A DNA stretch of 64,000 nt from Malania oleifera (Eukaryota > Streptophyta > Magnoliopsida > Santalales > Ximeniaceae): NCBI RefSeq assembly GCF_029873635.1, contig NC_080422.1:9889764-9953763 (forward strand). The letters run 5' to 3'. Positions 47,634-60,050 of the stretch are shown here, in pieces (positions within the stretch are counted from its first letter, which is position 1; each line of letters starts with the position of its first letter). Under the pieces are notes generated by a model. The model did not search any database. It saw only the letters and a list, made by a program, of their open reading frames with translations, and had not been told where the DNA came from. A program made the position numbers and the translations under genes.

Positions 47634-50600
47634 ACAACAACAACAACAAAACCAAGCCTTAGTTCCACTAAGTGGGATCGGTTATATGAATCATTTTTCA
47701 TCAATTTATGCGATCATAAACCATTTCTTTTGATAAGTTCAAAGATATTAAATCATTGCTCACTATCTCTTTTCAAGTTATTTTAGGTCTACCTCCTCTC
47801 CATTCTACTGCCCCTCCCCCCCCCCCCACAGTAACTAAGTCACTCTTCCTCACAGGTGCACTATGTGGCCTACGTTGCAAGTGTCCGTACCATCTGAGTC
47901 GCCCTTCCCTTATCTTATTTTTTATAGGAGTTACACCAAACTTACCACGAATATGTTCATTCCTTAATTTATCTTTCAATGTTATACCACTCATCCATCT
48001 AAGCATTCTCATCTCGGCAACTTTTACTTTTTGGATATTATGTTTTTTCGTCGCCCAACATTCCAATCCATGTAGCATAGCTGATCTTATAGCTATCTTA
48101 TAAAAATTCCCTTTCAATTTTAAGGGTATTCTATGATCACATAGCACACTTGAAGCACTTCTCCATTTTACCCAACTTGCTTTAACTCTATGCATTACAT
48201 CATCTTCAATTTCTCCTTCATCTTGCATAATAGATCCAAGGTATCAAAATCTACAAGTGTTATTTATTTTTTCATCATCAAGTTTAATTTTGTCTCCAAT
48301 ATTCCTCCCATCATTACTAAAATTACATTTCATATATTCTGTTTTATTTCTACTTATCCTAAAGCCTCTAGATTCCAAAGCTTCTCTCCATAATTCTAAC
48401 TCAGCCTCTACTCCGTTCCTAATTTCGTCAATTAATATAATATCATCTGCAAACAACATACATCATGGAATCTCCTTTTGAATACTCCTAGTCAATTGGT
48501 CCATCACTAAAACAAAAAGATAAGGACTCAAAGCAGATCCTTAATGTACACCTATGGTAACTGGAAATTCTCTAGTTCTTCCATCTATAGTCCTTACACA
48601 AGTTATTACTCCATCGTACATATCCTTAATGAAATCGGTATACCTACAACATACACCCTTTGTTTCTAAAACCCACCATAGAACTTCCCTTGGTATCCTA
48701 TCATATGCTTTCTCAAGGTCAATAAATATCATATGCAAGTCCCTCTTTTTTTCTCTAAACTTTTCCATTAATCTTTTTAAAAGATAAATAGCTTCTGTGG
48801 TAGATCTATTAGGTATAAAACCAAATTGATTTTCTGAGATCTTTGTTTTTAACCTTAATCTTTGTTTAACTACCCTTTCCCATAGTTTCATCGTATGACT
48901 CATAAGTTTAATTCCACGATAGTTATTATAATTTTAAATATTTCCTTTATTTTTGTATATAGGTATTAAAGTGTTTTTGCCCCATTCATCTGACATTTTC
49001 TTAGTTTTTACAATTGTATTAAATAAATTAGTTAACCATATAATTTCATTATCACCCAAGCATTTCCAATCTTCAATTGGAATGTTATCTAGTCCCGTAA
49101 CTTTCCCATTTTTCATCTTTTTTAGTGCAAACTTAACTTCATTAACTCTAATTTTGCGAATAAATCTTATATTTTTAGTCTTTTTCTCATTTGACAATTT
49201 TAAGTTTAAGCCTTCTATTTGGTTTTCGTTAAACAACTTACTAAAGTAACTTCGCCATCTTTTTTTAATATCTTTGTCCTTAACCAAGACAATATCATCC
49301 TCATTTTTATACATTTTACATTTCTTAAGTCTTTGCTCTTCCTTTCTCTAGCTTTAATAAGTTTAAATATATCTCTTTCTCTTTCTTTTGTACCTAATCT
49401 ATCATACAAACTATTAAAAGATCTATATTTAACTTCACTAACGGCCCTTTTTGCATCTTTTCATGCCTCCTTATATTTTTCAAAGTTATCTCTGTTTCTA
49501 CATTTTTGTCATGTTTTATACCAAATTCTTTTTGTCTTTATGATTTTTTGTACATCTTTATCCCATCACAAACTCTCTTTACTATTCGAGAATCTTTCCC
49601 TTGATTCATCTAAAAACTCTTTTGCTATCTTTTTAATAGAGTTGACTAATCTATTCCAAAGAGTATTTGTATCTATCCCATCCTCTATGGTCCAATTCTC
49701 ATCTTTGATAATTTTATCTTTAAATTTTATTATATTTTCTCCTTTTAGGTTTCATCATTTAGTTTTCCTACACTGGTTTATTTTATCTTCTTCTTTTTTT
49801 TTTTCCATTTTTTAATATATATATATATATCTAACACTAAGACTCTATGCTGTGTGGTTAGGCTTTCACCTGGAAGAACTTTACAATCCTTGCATGATAA
49901 ACGATCTACCCTCCTAACTAAAAAAAAAAAATCTATTTGACTTCTATTTTGTCCACTTTTAAAGGTTATTAAGTGTTTTTCTCTCTTCTTAAAATAAGTA
50001 TTCACTGTACTAAAATCATATAACATAACAAAGTCTAAGATCATTTCCCCAGACTCATTTTTGTCTCCATATCCTTATCCTTTATGTATCATCTCATAAT
50101 TTTTATTCTCTCTTCCAACGTGTTCATGCAGATCTCCTCTTATAAATATTTTCTCAGACCCTGGTATGCCTTGTATAATACTATCCATATCTTCCCAAAA
50201 TTGTCTCTTAAGATTTTCTGTTAAGCCAACTTGAGGAGCATAAGCACTAATAATATTTATTATCTCTTATCCTAATATTATCTTGATTTTTATAATTCTA
50301 TCTCTTACTCTAATTACATCCACAACACTATCTTTTAAGTTTTTATTTATAATAATGCCTACTTCATTCTTCTATTTTTCTTTTCCAATGTACTAAAGTT
50401 TAAATCCTGATTTATCGATTTCTCTAACTTTCTGCCCCACTCATTTAGTTTCTTGAATGGCAAATTATATTAATTTTTCTTCTAATCATTTTATCCACAA
50501 TTTCCATGCTTTTACTCGTAAGTGTCCCTATATTCCAAGTTGTTAATCTAATCCTAGTTTCCTGAACTAACGTCTTTACCTGCTTACGTCCAGAATGATG

Positions 50601-50711
50601 CAGTGAACAACATAATGAAATTGAAGAGGATTCAAATGACCAAAAGGCATATGAATCAAACCTTAACACTCTATTCAAGAGTGCCATATTTGTGTTATTG
50701 AAGCTAAACAA
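47634..50711 (-). pseudogene. RTE-type LINE, degenerate but near full length
   Basis: On the minus strand: endonuclease start TTWNIGTLTSKSMEIVD (about 50580-50500) and a later endonuclease block with GDLHEHVG (about 50140-50115), where the usual Asn of GDxN is His. The endonuclease end is at 50044-49778 (NRSQIDFFFLVRR). A linker at 49409-48934 carries the KNGKVTGLDNIPIEDWK motif. RT has QFGFIPNRSTTEAI and FIDLEKAYDRIPRE (48835-48690) and FADDIILI (48453-48430). The RT C-terminus has AEMRMLRWMSGITLKDK and RLRWYGHLQRRP (48030-47850). The 3' end has the GTTGTTGTTGTT tail typical of plant RTE elements (CAACAACAACAAC at 47637-47649). Frameshifts and stops throughout; an indel interrupts the endonuclease near 50450. 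Confidence 0.88.
47811..47828. repeat. Poly-C run in the RTE LINE
   Basis: A run of C broken by a single T in the 3' part of the RT frame gives a Gly run on the minus strand. This is likely slippage and not original coding sequence. Confidence 0.7.
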
Positions 50712-50936
50712 ATATTTAAAATGTCAGAATTGTTCTCTTAAATAAATAGCTGTAGTGGATGGGTTTTTGAAAGACTAAAACTGAACAACCTCAATTAATT
50801 TTTTTCATATTGTGAACTTTTCATATTCTTATCTGGTTTCTCCTATACTTTTAAATTTAATGATTTGATTTATATCCACGTATATTAGATTTTTTTTTTC
50901 AATGCATATTTTCCATTATCATTATTTATTTATATT
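50712..50936. other. AT-rich spacer, no gene seen
   Basis: Short unique AT-rich DNA between the RTE LINE and the next LINE end. Confidence 0.5.
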
Positions 50937-51215
50937 TTTTTTTACTAAAAGAGGACGACACCTCCATTTATTTATTGATAAACCCTCACTTCTGACGGAA
51001 GAATACTGTGGTTACAAGATAAGTAAAAGGGAGATTACATAAAAATAAAATAAAATAAAATCCTCCCAGAAACAACATCAGCAACCAACCAAATTAGGAC
51101 AACAAAACTAAACAAAACTAACAAAGAAGATAGAGACACAAAAACAATCATAAACAAATCAAAATTCACCAAACAAAACTCGAGGGTGAAACTAACGACG
51201 AACGGATCCATTATC
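50937..51215 (-). mobile_element. LINE 3' end, copy 3 of the 6798-7681 family
   Basis: Closely similar to 6800-7085: a poly-T start (tail of the minus-strand element), CACCTCCATTTATTTATT, GAATACTGTGGTTACAAGAT, then a shared CAACCAACCAAATTAGGACA tract, ending near ACGACGAACGG. Only the 3' untranslated part and the last few codons remain. The ORF at 51035-51283 is not coding in its own right. Confidence 0.8.
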
Positions 51216-53346
51216 ATTTGATTCATTTCATTCTTTCCAAACAAATCCATTAAAAAATAAAATTTTAATGTAACGATTAACACAACAATGATGGGTATAA
51301 CTAAATAATAACTAAAAATAATACAATTAAAAATTTTAAAATATTATTGTAGTTTTTCATCAATTTGGGGTTTTGTATGTTATGTTCCTTTGTAATTTCC
51401 CAACAAATTTCTATTGCATTCTCTAAAAATGTTTTATTATTATTATTTTTTATGGCAATGGTTGAATTGTATTTGTAAATCATTACTCTTGTAGATGAAA
51501 CATCAATTTTTTATAGCTGAATGAAGCAAACGAAATACTAAGGATGGATGCTCAAAGGATGTAGTTGAGCTACACTTAATTGCATTATTTATTTCATGAA
51601 ATTGGAAGATTTGAGGAAAATGGAAGGCTATGTGACTAATCAAGTGTCCTTGATATAGATGAGATTGGAATTGAATGACAAAAGTTAACATGGGCATTGT
51701 GGATGGTATATAATTAGTTTGAACATAACAAGGATTAACAATTAGAAGGAAGAGTGCTCAGGGGTATTTTGGCCATTTTAAAACTTGTCACCTAAGAACT
51801 ACCAAAAATTTGAATTTTGTCTTTTAGAAGTTGTTTAATTTTTGGTAATTTTGGGTTAAACATTTGATCAAACCAAAAGTAGTGACTGTAGTTTGTTCAT
51901 TTTGAAGAAGAATGAAAACTAACAAATGCAATAATAACAATAACCCAAAGATAGAAGACGTAGAATCACAATTAACAAATATGAAAAGTAAGAATTTGAG
52001 ACAACATGAGAATTTAAATAGTCTCTATATTGTTATAAAACATGTATATTTATATGGATGATTATATAGATAGTGGGTTACAACCTTTGGTATGCCCACA
52101 TAATAGTTCATTATGTGGTTAACATTTAGGATGCTAATGTATTTGCCTAAACAAGTACATGTTTTACAACAAAATGAGATAATAAGATTATTAGCAACAT
52201 CTAATTCCTGAAAAACTAGACTGTTGAATTTCTATAACTCTAATTTTTTTTTATATTCCTCTTTTTTTTTTTCATTTATAATATATATAAAGAAATAAGG
52301 GAATTCGAATAATTCCTCAAAACATTTTCAATTAAAACAATTCAATCAATCCATTAAATCATTAGAACTCAAGATCTCAACCATGTCTATTGAACATCCA
52401 ACTTGCACAAAACCACAACCATCACCTTTGTTTTTTCATCTATAATGGTATAAATTCTAGATCAATGACTTAAAAATGACCACAACTCAAAACACCTAAA
52501 AGCCAAAAGAAACAAACATCCAAACTAGGAAGAGAGAAAAACTCACAACTCTTCAACTAAAATTCATTAAATAATTACACAACAATTTTTTAAATCTGCA
52601 TATTTAGATCTCTAAAAGCTCCTTCTTTAATTATTTGGCTTGCAGAAAAAAACATAAAGAGTGAGGTTTAAGTAAACGTTGTTTATAATTTATCCAAATA
52701 ATGGTACAAAAGAATAGGCAACTATTGTTTTCATGCCAGTGCCAGTTTCACTTTATTTTTTTTTTCCCCTTTATTTGTTTGCAAGTAGTTGCTAATTCAA
52801 ATTGGCGTATATACTTTTGGGTTCGCTCCCCTTTGTCTAAATAAAAACTATAAATTGTAGCTGGCTATTTATAAAGAATGATTTAGAAATATTTTCCAAT
52901 TTGGTTCAATAAGAGTGCATTATGTTGTTGTTTGGTATTTTGCTTTGGTAGGTTAATAATATCGAAGAACAAATGTTTGTAGCTAATTCACTATATGTAT
53001 TAGCTTAACTATCAAAGCGCTCTTCTTCTGCTTCTTTGTCGTCTTTATATCTATACATACATACATACATACATACATACATACAACAAACATATATGTG
53101 AAAACAATAGTGATAGAAAATTTAATGAGAGAAATAAAAAAAAGTTACTTGACTTCATCCTCCTTTAGAAAACCATTAGATCTTATCTTAACTTCCATAG
53201 GAGATGAAGAGGGAAGGATAATTCCTAAGGTAGATCCTTGTCGACCACACACACAGTTATAAGTCGATGAGTTCGACTCTTTGAAGGCAAGAACTACATT
53301 GGATGGAAAGTTTTAAGATTGTTGATAACATATTTTCCAAGCTCCT
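51216..53346. other. AT-rich intergenic DNA, no gene seen
   Basis: Homopolymer tracts near 52250-52270 and 52757-52767, and a CATA microsatellite at 53054-53085. The short ORFs at 51301-51483 and 51503-51697 have no recognisable domain. Confidence 0.6.
53054..53085. repeat. CATA tetranucleotide microsatellite
   Basis: Eight perfect tetramers. Confidence 0.95.
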
Positions 53347-53541
53347 TCATGTATGGCTTGGGTTGTTGATTTCATCAATAGCCAATTTTGCATCCCCTTC
53401 AATTTGTGAGCGGTGCACCAACATAAGTGTAGCCTTCTTCATTACCAATAAGATCACAAAGGCGTCCCCCACCAAAGAATACATAGCGTGGAAGTTTCCA
53501 GTTAGAAATTCTATTCTAGCCTTATATGTCTGGATATTCAA
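53347..53541 (-). pseudogene. Possible RNase H-like (RVT_3) fragment
   Basis: A 64-codon minus-strand frame contains AMYSLVGDAFVILLVMKKATLMLVHRSQIEGDAKLAIDEINNP. Its tail resembles the ExDxxxVVDAINNP motif seen in plant RNase H-like domains of LINEs, with the Asp of EGDAK in the catalytic place. Similar weak coding signal continues toward 53230 in the same direction with stops. It is probably the remains of another LINE or a domesticated RNase H-like gene. It does not belong to the 6798-7681 family by sequence. Confidence 0.4.
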
Positions 53542-53805
53542 AAAGTAAAATTTGGAGAATGTAAATATTCTAGTTATGTAAATTTCATTCTTCTAGCAAC
53601 GAATCATTGTTTGGTAATGTAAACATATTATATTGATCTTTATTTTTTTTTTTCTCTGTCCTTTAATTTTTCTTTTCACATCATAATAATCAGTAATTAC
53701 CAATTTCAAGTTTAAATTATTCTAGATTTGGCCAGCATTCCAACACAATAATTCCTTCCAGATTGATTATATTGTGAACCCATTTTTTCCATTTATCCTC
53801 TTTTT

Positions 53806-53960
53806 TTTTTGGTTAAAAGAAGGGCGGCACCTTTATTTATTTATTGATAACCCCTCACTTTTGACGGAAGAATACCATGATTATAAGACAATCAATGGGA
53901 GATAACAAAAGACAACACATTAAAAATCTCCTAGAGAACAACACTAACATCCAGTCAAAA
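53806..53960 (-). mobile_element. LINE 3' end, copy 4 of the 6798-7681 family
   Basis: Starts with poly-T, then GGCGGCACCTTTATTTATTT, CCTCACTTTTGACGGAAGAA and an alignable remainder with CTCCTAGAGAACAACACTAAC. Non-coding end only. Confidence 0.7.
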
Positions 53961-53989
53961 AATGCATTTATCCTGCAAAATGACCATAG

Positions 53990-54313
53990 ATGCAAAAAAT
54001 TATAAGCTTTTCTACATCAATATTATATACTTTATTGAATATAATAATGGCTGATTTCAGAAGAAAAAAAAAAAATCAAAACATTTATGATGTTTTCCCT
54101 ACTAATATTCAGAGCTCACCTAACATAAGATTGGTCAATGGTCATACTGCTATTTGGTTTGGGAGAAGTTGGCGCAAAAATGAAGACTTGGAATTTGTGA
54201 GAGAATTAATTAATAATGGGGGCTGCAAAGTGGAGATGATTAATAGTCAAATGCTTATGAAAGATTTTGCATTCCAAAAATACTTGCAAATAAGGTTCCT
54301 ATATATAGTTTGA
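53990..54313 (+). other. Unrecognised 107-codon ORF
   Basis: From the inner Met (54047) the frame has ordinary composition (NIRLVNGHTAIWFGRSWRKNEDLEFVRELINNGG) rather than the low-complexity Lys/Ile/Phe of random frames here. No domain or neighbour supports a function. It could be an exon remnant of a transposon or gene. Too short and isolated to call a gene. Confidence 0.25.
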
Positions 54314-54461
54314 AACTTGTCAATTATAAGACATTATGTTAACATTTGAATCCTTAAGAATTAGGTCCACTAAAATATTATGAGACTCATTAATTAAAGG
54401 TCATGCCAACTTTTTGACATTGGGCATCATATTTTTTTTTTTTTTAAAAAAAAAAAAAAAT

Positions 54462-54615
54462 CCATTGGAGGTTCATATTAGACTTAAACTAAAAATTAAA
54501 AATCGTTTCTACTCTAATATCAATAGATCTTCCACCTCGATATCAGGAGATCTTCCACCTCCCTCATGATTGGACTTTAGAAATTTATTATGAAAATCTC
54601 ACATTTTGATTTTGT
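54462..54615 (+). repeat. Dispersed ~150-bp repeat, copy 1
   Basis: CATTGGAGGTTCATATTAGA through AATCTCACATTTTGA matches 55577-55710. Copy 1 has an extra duplicated GATCTTCCACCTC segment. It begins next to a poly-T/poly-A junction (about 54430-54460). Confidence 0.8.
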
Positions 54616-55576
54616 GAAGTTCACCACTAAGTGATTTTCTTGACTAGCTAGTTCAACACTCAAAAACACATATAACATCATATTTAATTCAAGCATAACA
54701 TGTAACACTCATAACTAACTTAAATACGATGTTAAATTTGATGTTCATGCCCAATTTTTGCACCGTATCCTAATGGAGAAAATTTTTCGGTGCTCTCGGC
54801 CAATTTCTTAGTGGAAGCCCTTTACTCTACGAATTAATGTGGCATTACTTCATGCTTGCTGAAAAGTAAAGCATAACATACTTTAGGAACAGTTTAATTG
54901 CCTCAAGTAACAATTTGTTAAGTATATCCGATTCAGTTTTACATTCTTTTCAACATTCCCCTGAGTGAGAATTTATGCATGGACCAATTTGGGCCCAAAT
55001 TTGGGCCTTCTCTAAGTTGGAGGCCCAAGTTGAGAAATGATAGGATTGTGGAAACAGTTGTTTCTTAAGTGGAAGGGTTGAAGAATAGCAATCATTTGAA
55101 GAAAAATTTGTGCTTCGCTGTGTTAGGTAGCATGGATATAAAAAAAAATTAAAATTTATTTTTATATTAAATTTTATCTAATTCCATCCTAATTCAAATT
55201 AATAATATAAATTTTGAGCTCCCAATACGAGATTCTGTATTTAAATTATATTTAATTTTAATAAATGAATTCGCCACAAAAATAAAATAAATAATTAAAA
55301 TTTTGTATTTAAAATAAGTGGGAAAAAATGAGAATTGATTTTGTGAAATTCACCACTGAAGGCCTTCCTGTGGACCAAAATAAAATAAAAAAGTACTTGG
55401 GTGGGCTCTAAGCAGACCCGGCCCAACTAGCAATGGGCATGGGCTCAAGTTTTTAGACACAAGAAAACCCTTGGGTCTACCCATTCCAAACAAAGACTGG
55501 CCAGTGGCCTAAATTCTCTTCAAACTTTCATGTTCAAATTTTGGGCACTGGTTATATATATATATATATATTTAAT

Positions 55577-55710
55577 TTATTGGAGGTTCATATTAGACTT
55601 AAACTAAAAATTACAAATCATCTCATCTTTAATTTGAATATGTATTTCCGCCTCTCTCATAATCAAACTTCAGAAATCTAAAAAGAAAATCTCACATTTT
55701 GAATTATTCA
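55577..55710 (+). repeat. Dispersed ~150-bp repeat, copy 2
   Basis: Same orientation and same start (TTGGAGGTTCATATTAGACT) as the copy at 54462, ending AATCTCACATTTTGAATT. A TA run precedes it (55554-55570). The pair may delimit an old insertion or a local duplication of about 1.1 kb spacing. The intervening DNA has no recognisable gene. Confidence 0.8.
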
Positions 55711-55834
55711 GATGTTTCTTTGGGAACTTGGACATTACTTTGATTATCTTTGTCGACAATTTTATCTTAAATATTTATTTCCCCTATAGGGCTGCATCTT
55801 TCTATTTTACTTTTTATATTTTTGTGAAAATAAT

Positions 55835-56646
55835 TATTAAAAATTTCACTCGTGAACCTATCTTACATTAGAAAAAAATAGAGTAAAGAATTGATGCTTA
55901 TATATATATATAGTTGGGTCCGGCCCAATAGACTGAAGTTTTTTATTAAATTGATGTCCATTCATGTAAATCAAGTCCACTCATGTACTCCTTCGGTAGT
56001 AACAAGTGGTATCAAAGTTAACGATCCATAGCATTGGACTAATCCTCCTAGATCAAATTTGTAATAAGAGACAATAAAGATCATCTAGGTTTGATAGATA
56101 GATCCAAATAGGATCGAAACATGGGAGGTAGAATTAGTCTGGAAACACGTTGAATGCAATTCGAAACACATAACATACAAAGGTAAGATCCACTTGAGTA
56201 ACTGTTAGAAAATTGGACTTACTCTTATAAGGAAGACAATTTTCGTTAAAAGGAGAGAATTCAAATTGGGCTTGAGTATTCATGCATGTGTTTATGTGAA
56301 TAGCAAGTAGAAGAAAAGTGGTATTAAGTGGGCTCGTAAGGCTCTACCCACTTGAGCAACTATTTGAAAATTGGATTTATTACTACGAGCGAGACGATTT
56401 TCGCTCAAAGGGAAGAGTTTGAATTGGGCTTGACTATTCATACATATGTTCATGTGGATGTAGACGCGTGAAAAAAAGAGCAGTGTTAAGTGAATTCCTA
56501 TGGTTTCATGCCCTTTCTCATGGTTGAGTAATGGTTCTTAATTGATGGCATGATAAGTGATGCCTCCCGTTCAAACGGAAATTGTTGGAACTCGCAAGTG
56601 AGGGAGAGATTGTTAAAAATTTTACTTATAAGTTTGTTTCATAAGT
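55835..56646 (+). mobile_element. Second TRIM-like or other non-autonomous LTR element, decayed
   Basis: A 5' LTR-like segment (55835-56004) starts TATTAAAAATTTCACTCGTG and ends GTAACA. It is followed two bases later by TGGTATCAAAGT, a primer-binding-site form typical of plant Copia-like elements. A purine tract GTGAGGGAGAGAT (56599-56610) precedes TGTTAAAAATTTTACTTATA (from 56611), the restart of the same LTR. That LTR is cut off after about 36 bp by a poly-T run. The ~600-bp interior is non-coding and carries an internal direct repeat of about 115 bp (56191-56305 and 56350-56462). Confidence 0.6.
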
Positions 56647-56649
56647 TTT

Positions 56650-57702
56650 TTTTTTTTTTTTCTCTCTCATCATAAAATGAAAGATTACAATCTCTTTCTT
56701 TTGTATTTTCACAGACAAAGTGAAAGTTAAAACGTAAAATTATCATTTAATACATAAAAAAATAAATGCTCACTATAGAATATCAATGGTATTTTTCCCT
56801 TTCATCACCTTTCAGTTTAGGGCGCAAAATTTGGTATAGGAAAATTGAAAATCAAGTATGCAACCCATGGATAAAAAGTCAAGTGTAATCTTATAGGAAA
56901 CTTAGTTGGCTCCCCCAGTTTGAAAAACTCGCCTAAGTTGAAAGACCATTCGAATGACTTTATAAAACAAGGTACAACCTCTTTATTCAAAGAAATTAAC
57001 TAAGCTGCACTAAAAGTTAAAAATTGTTTTATTCCCAAATTATATATAATGAAGATTAGGTAGTGTTTGAGAGTATAGATTTCATAATTTAGACTTATAT
57101 TTGTATGAATTTGGGGAAAAAAAACTTATAATTTTATTATATATTTTATCCAAATTGACATTCGAAACCATGAGATTTCAAATTTTGGATTCAAATTCAT
57201 ATAAGCTTGAAAGAAACTTGATCCAATTTTAGAGGTCCAACTTCCTTACTCCCCAATATAGGACAAAAAAATTACACAAGAAATTTAAGACATAATTGAG
57301 ACAATTTTGAACGAATCTTAATTTAATGTTGTTTTTGGAAGAATGGTTTTAAAACCTTGAATTTGAATTTTGATGCATTTACACAAATTTTCAATACAGT
57401 TTTATATTACATATTATCCTAATCCAATACAAATCTAAATTCAGTACCTGTGCAAATATTGGGTAAAAAGGTAATATTATTTTTTTAGTGAGCATTAATT
57501 TACCACAAGGAAAAAATTTAGCACCTTAAAAAAATTTTAAATTATGGAAATGACTTAAATTGTAAGTTTGTGAAACATCTTTAATAAGACAAAATAATGA
57601 AATTGATGAATTGATGAATCAAATTTGACTGAAGACTATCATATTTAATATTAAAATTATTTTAAAATTATTTTAAATATGTACTGAAAAAATCTTAATG
57701 CG
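56650..57702. other. AT-rich intergenic DNA, no gene seen
   Basis: No repeats, RNA genes or coding signal that I can support. Confidence 0.6.
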
Positions 57703-57896
57703 TTTGTGATTTTGATAACCCTAAGATCGTGAATTCGATTCTCTTATGAGACATTACGTCAGTGAATTATTAGGAGTGTGTTAATGGGCGAACGATTTTC
57801 ACTTTTCGAATTTGGTGTTGCACTATAATGTTTAAATTGACGCGATGATAATTGAAAATTTCGAATTATTAAAAAAAATAAAAAATAAATAAATAA
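57703..57896 (+). mobile_element. tRNA-type SINE, copy 2
   Basis: The body aligns with SINE copy 1 read in reverse: GTGAATTCGATTCTC (B box, 57729-57743), GAGACATTA, GTGAATTATTAGGAGTGTGT, TTTCGAATTTGGTGTTGCAC, and an A-rich tail AAAAAAAATAAAAAATAAAT (57871-57890). The A-box region has decayed beyond recognition. Confidence 0.65.
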
Positions 57897-59127
57897 TATT
57901 TTATCGGGCAAGAGCACTAGAAGATAGTTTCAAACGAAGCGGGTAAAGAGGTTTAATTTACCATGAGGGCCCTCCAATAGAAAACGGACACGTGGGTGGG
58001 CCTTTTTTGTTCTTTCTAAATTTGGCAGGGAGCAATATCATTAGATGGGCCGCACAGCACAGCTGGTTTCATTTTATCCGTCGGTTAGACGCCTGCGTGT
58101 CCACGTATAATTGACATTTGGCCCTATTCAATTCCTAAGTCGGCCAAACACATCCTAAACCCTTTTTATAAGTTTTTTTATATGGTAAAAGGTTTCCCTC
58201 CCCCTTCGTTTCTTTTTTCAAAAAATCCTTTGTCTTATTTTGGGATTTAAGGAATCTTCCCACTTTGTATATGAGATATTTTGAAGATATTTTGATGCTT
58301 TTTCAAGAAATTTTAACACTTTTTAAAGCCACGAGGTATGGTTACTATTATTTTGTCAGACATTAGTACATAACATTAATGATTAATGATACACCGATAC
58401 ATCTAATGACCGTATTCGAATTATAACTTAAGCATCAGAGTGATCTCCCATAATATATTCTAGGTTTTATACGTCATTCTTGTTTGATTCATTTTAAGTG
58501 ATTGCGGTCGAAAAACGATTTAACAAAAGTCATACGATTTTTGATAATAACAGTTAATAATTTAATTGTGTTATATAATAGGTGATAGTATACATATATT
58601 TTAATACTATTTTAAGTTAGTTGTATATTTTTTTTTGCAACAAAATTTTTGTGTATATAGAATCAATATTATGTTTATTTGGTCTAACTTAAATTTAAAG
58701 AAATGTTACCTACCATTGCTCATTCGGCTTCATAGTTAAAACTTAAAATATCTAATAAGATGGCAAAACCAAAACCAAAACCTTTTAATGAAAGGTGGAA
58801 GGTTTTGATTGTTTAGGGAAAAAAAAAATGTTGTGTGATTGTGATCTATAAGAAATCTTCCCATTTTATAAACTAGGTATTTTGGTGCCTTCTGATTACT
58901 GCTCTTTCATCTTGCAATGATTCATGGTAGAAATATGTTGTATGTTAAATTTATATCATATAATATATGTGATAGAAACTTTATTGTGGTCATTTTGAAT
59001 TAGATGGTTATATATTAGGTCATATAATTTTAATTGTGCCAATATAAATGTTATGTGTAATTGTTTCTATAACAAATCTCACAACTTTGTCTTATAAAAG
59101 ACATTTCTCAAGATTGAAATTTAATGT
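57897..59127. other. AT-rich intergenic DNA, no gene seen
   Basis: A slightly GC-richer piece (57905-58140) has ordinary composition but no ORF. The rest is AT-rich. Confidence 0.5.
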
Positions 59128-59404
59128 TGTTGACCTTATAGGTCACATCCTGATTTTGATAATGACAAATACAATTGTATTTAATAAATATATAGTTCAT
59201 GTGCAGGTTCATATTAGTATATCTTCAGTGGCACGTGAAAAGCTTAAAGACTTGAAGACAATTTCATATTCTTAATTGTAATAGTTTTTTAAATGAAATT
59301 TGTATGTAATAGTAATTAGGGTTTTTGGTTTGTAATAAGCTCATACACATCACATGCATGATTTAATTTGTAAGCTCAAACCGAACCATAGAAAGACCTT
59401 AGGG

Positions 59405-59925
59405 AAGGTCGACCGACACCGAATTTTTTCGGTGACTTCAAATTGGACCCCAAGTGACCTTAGGACACTCACCTTTGTACTTGTATGTAATAGGCACTTG
59501 AATAGGGTTTATATGTTGTAAGAAGGGACCGAAATGCACACTTGATGCACTTTCGGTCGACCGGCCAAAACAGTTCATTCTTGGCCTAGTCGACCGAAAC
59601 CGGTCCGGGTCAACTGTTTGACCCAGGCCCGGTCGACCGAGCCCTTATAGGTCATTTGACCTCGGTCGACCGAACCTCCTGGGAGTCAACTCTTTGACCT
59701 CCCGGTCGACCGACCAGATTTGTACTCCAACTACCTGGTCGACCAAGGGGTCTTGGGAGAATTCCCAACGGCCTGGTCGACCGAGCCCTGTAGTTCAAAA
59801 AGGCCCCGGTCGACCGAACCTTGGAAATTTGGCAAATCGCCCTCTCCGGTCGACCGAGCCACTTAGTTCAAAATTGCCCTGGTTGACCGAGCTACTTGAG
59901 TCCTAGTCGACCGGACCTCTCGGGT
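59405..59925 (+). repeat. GGTCGACCGA word array of LTR C
   Basis: About fourteen copies of the palindromic word (C)GGTCGACCG(A), densest at 59560-59925 with 20-35 bp spacing and unrelated filler between them. They end about 115 bp before the TATA-like site. Confidence 0.9.
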
Positions 59926-60042
59926 TGGTCCTATTTTTACCGCGGTTAATAATTTTTTAAACAGGGTTAAATTGTCTTAAGTGTAATTAAACTTTCCAAT
60001 AATCCCTAATAAGTCCCCAACAGTCAAAATTTTTAGTATGTC

Positions 60043-60050
60043 TATATATA
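60043..60050 (+). promoter_or_regulatory. TATA-like site of LTR C
   Basis: TATATATA followed by CTCCTTC, downstream of the word array. Confidence 0.5.

Noticed and set aside
48190..49815. Plus-strand ORFs of up to 198 codons
   Set aside because: Shadows of the minus-strand RTE LINE; compositions are Leu/Phe/Ser-rich antisense translations.
59405..59925. Regularly spaced palindromes resembling a CRISPR array
   Set aside because: Spacing and word sequence are irregular, no cas genes exist and the context is a plant LTR.
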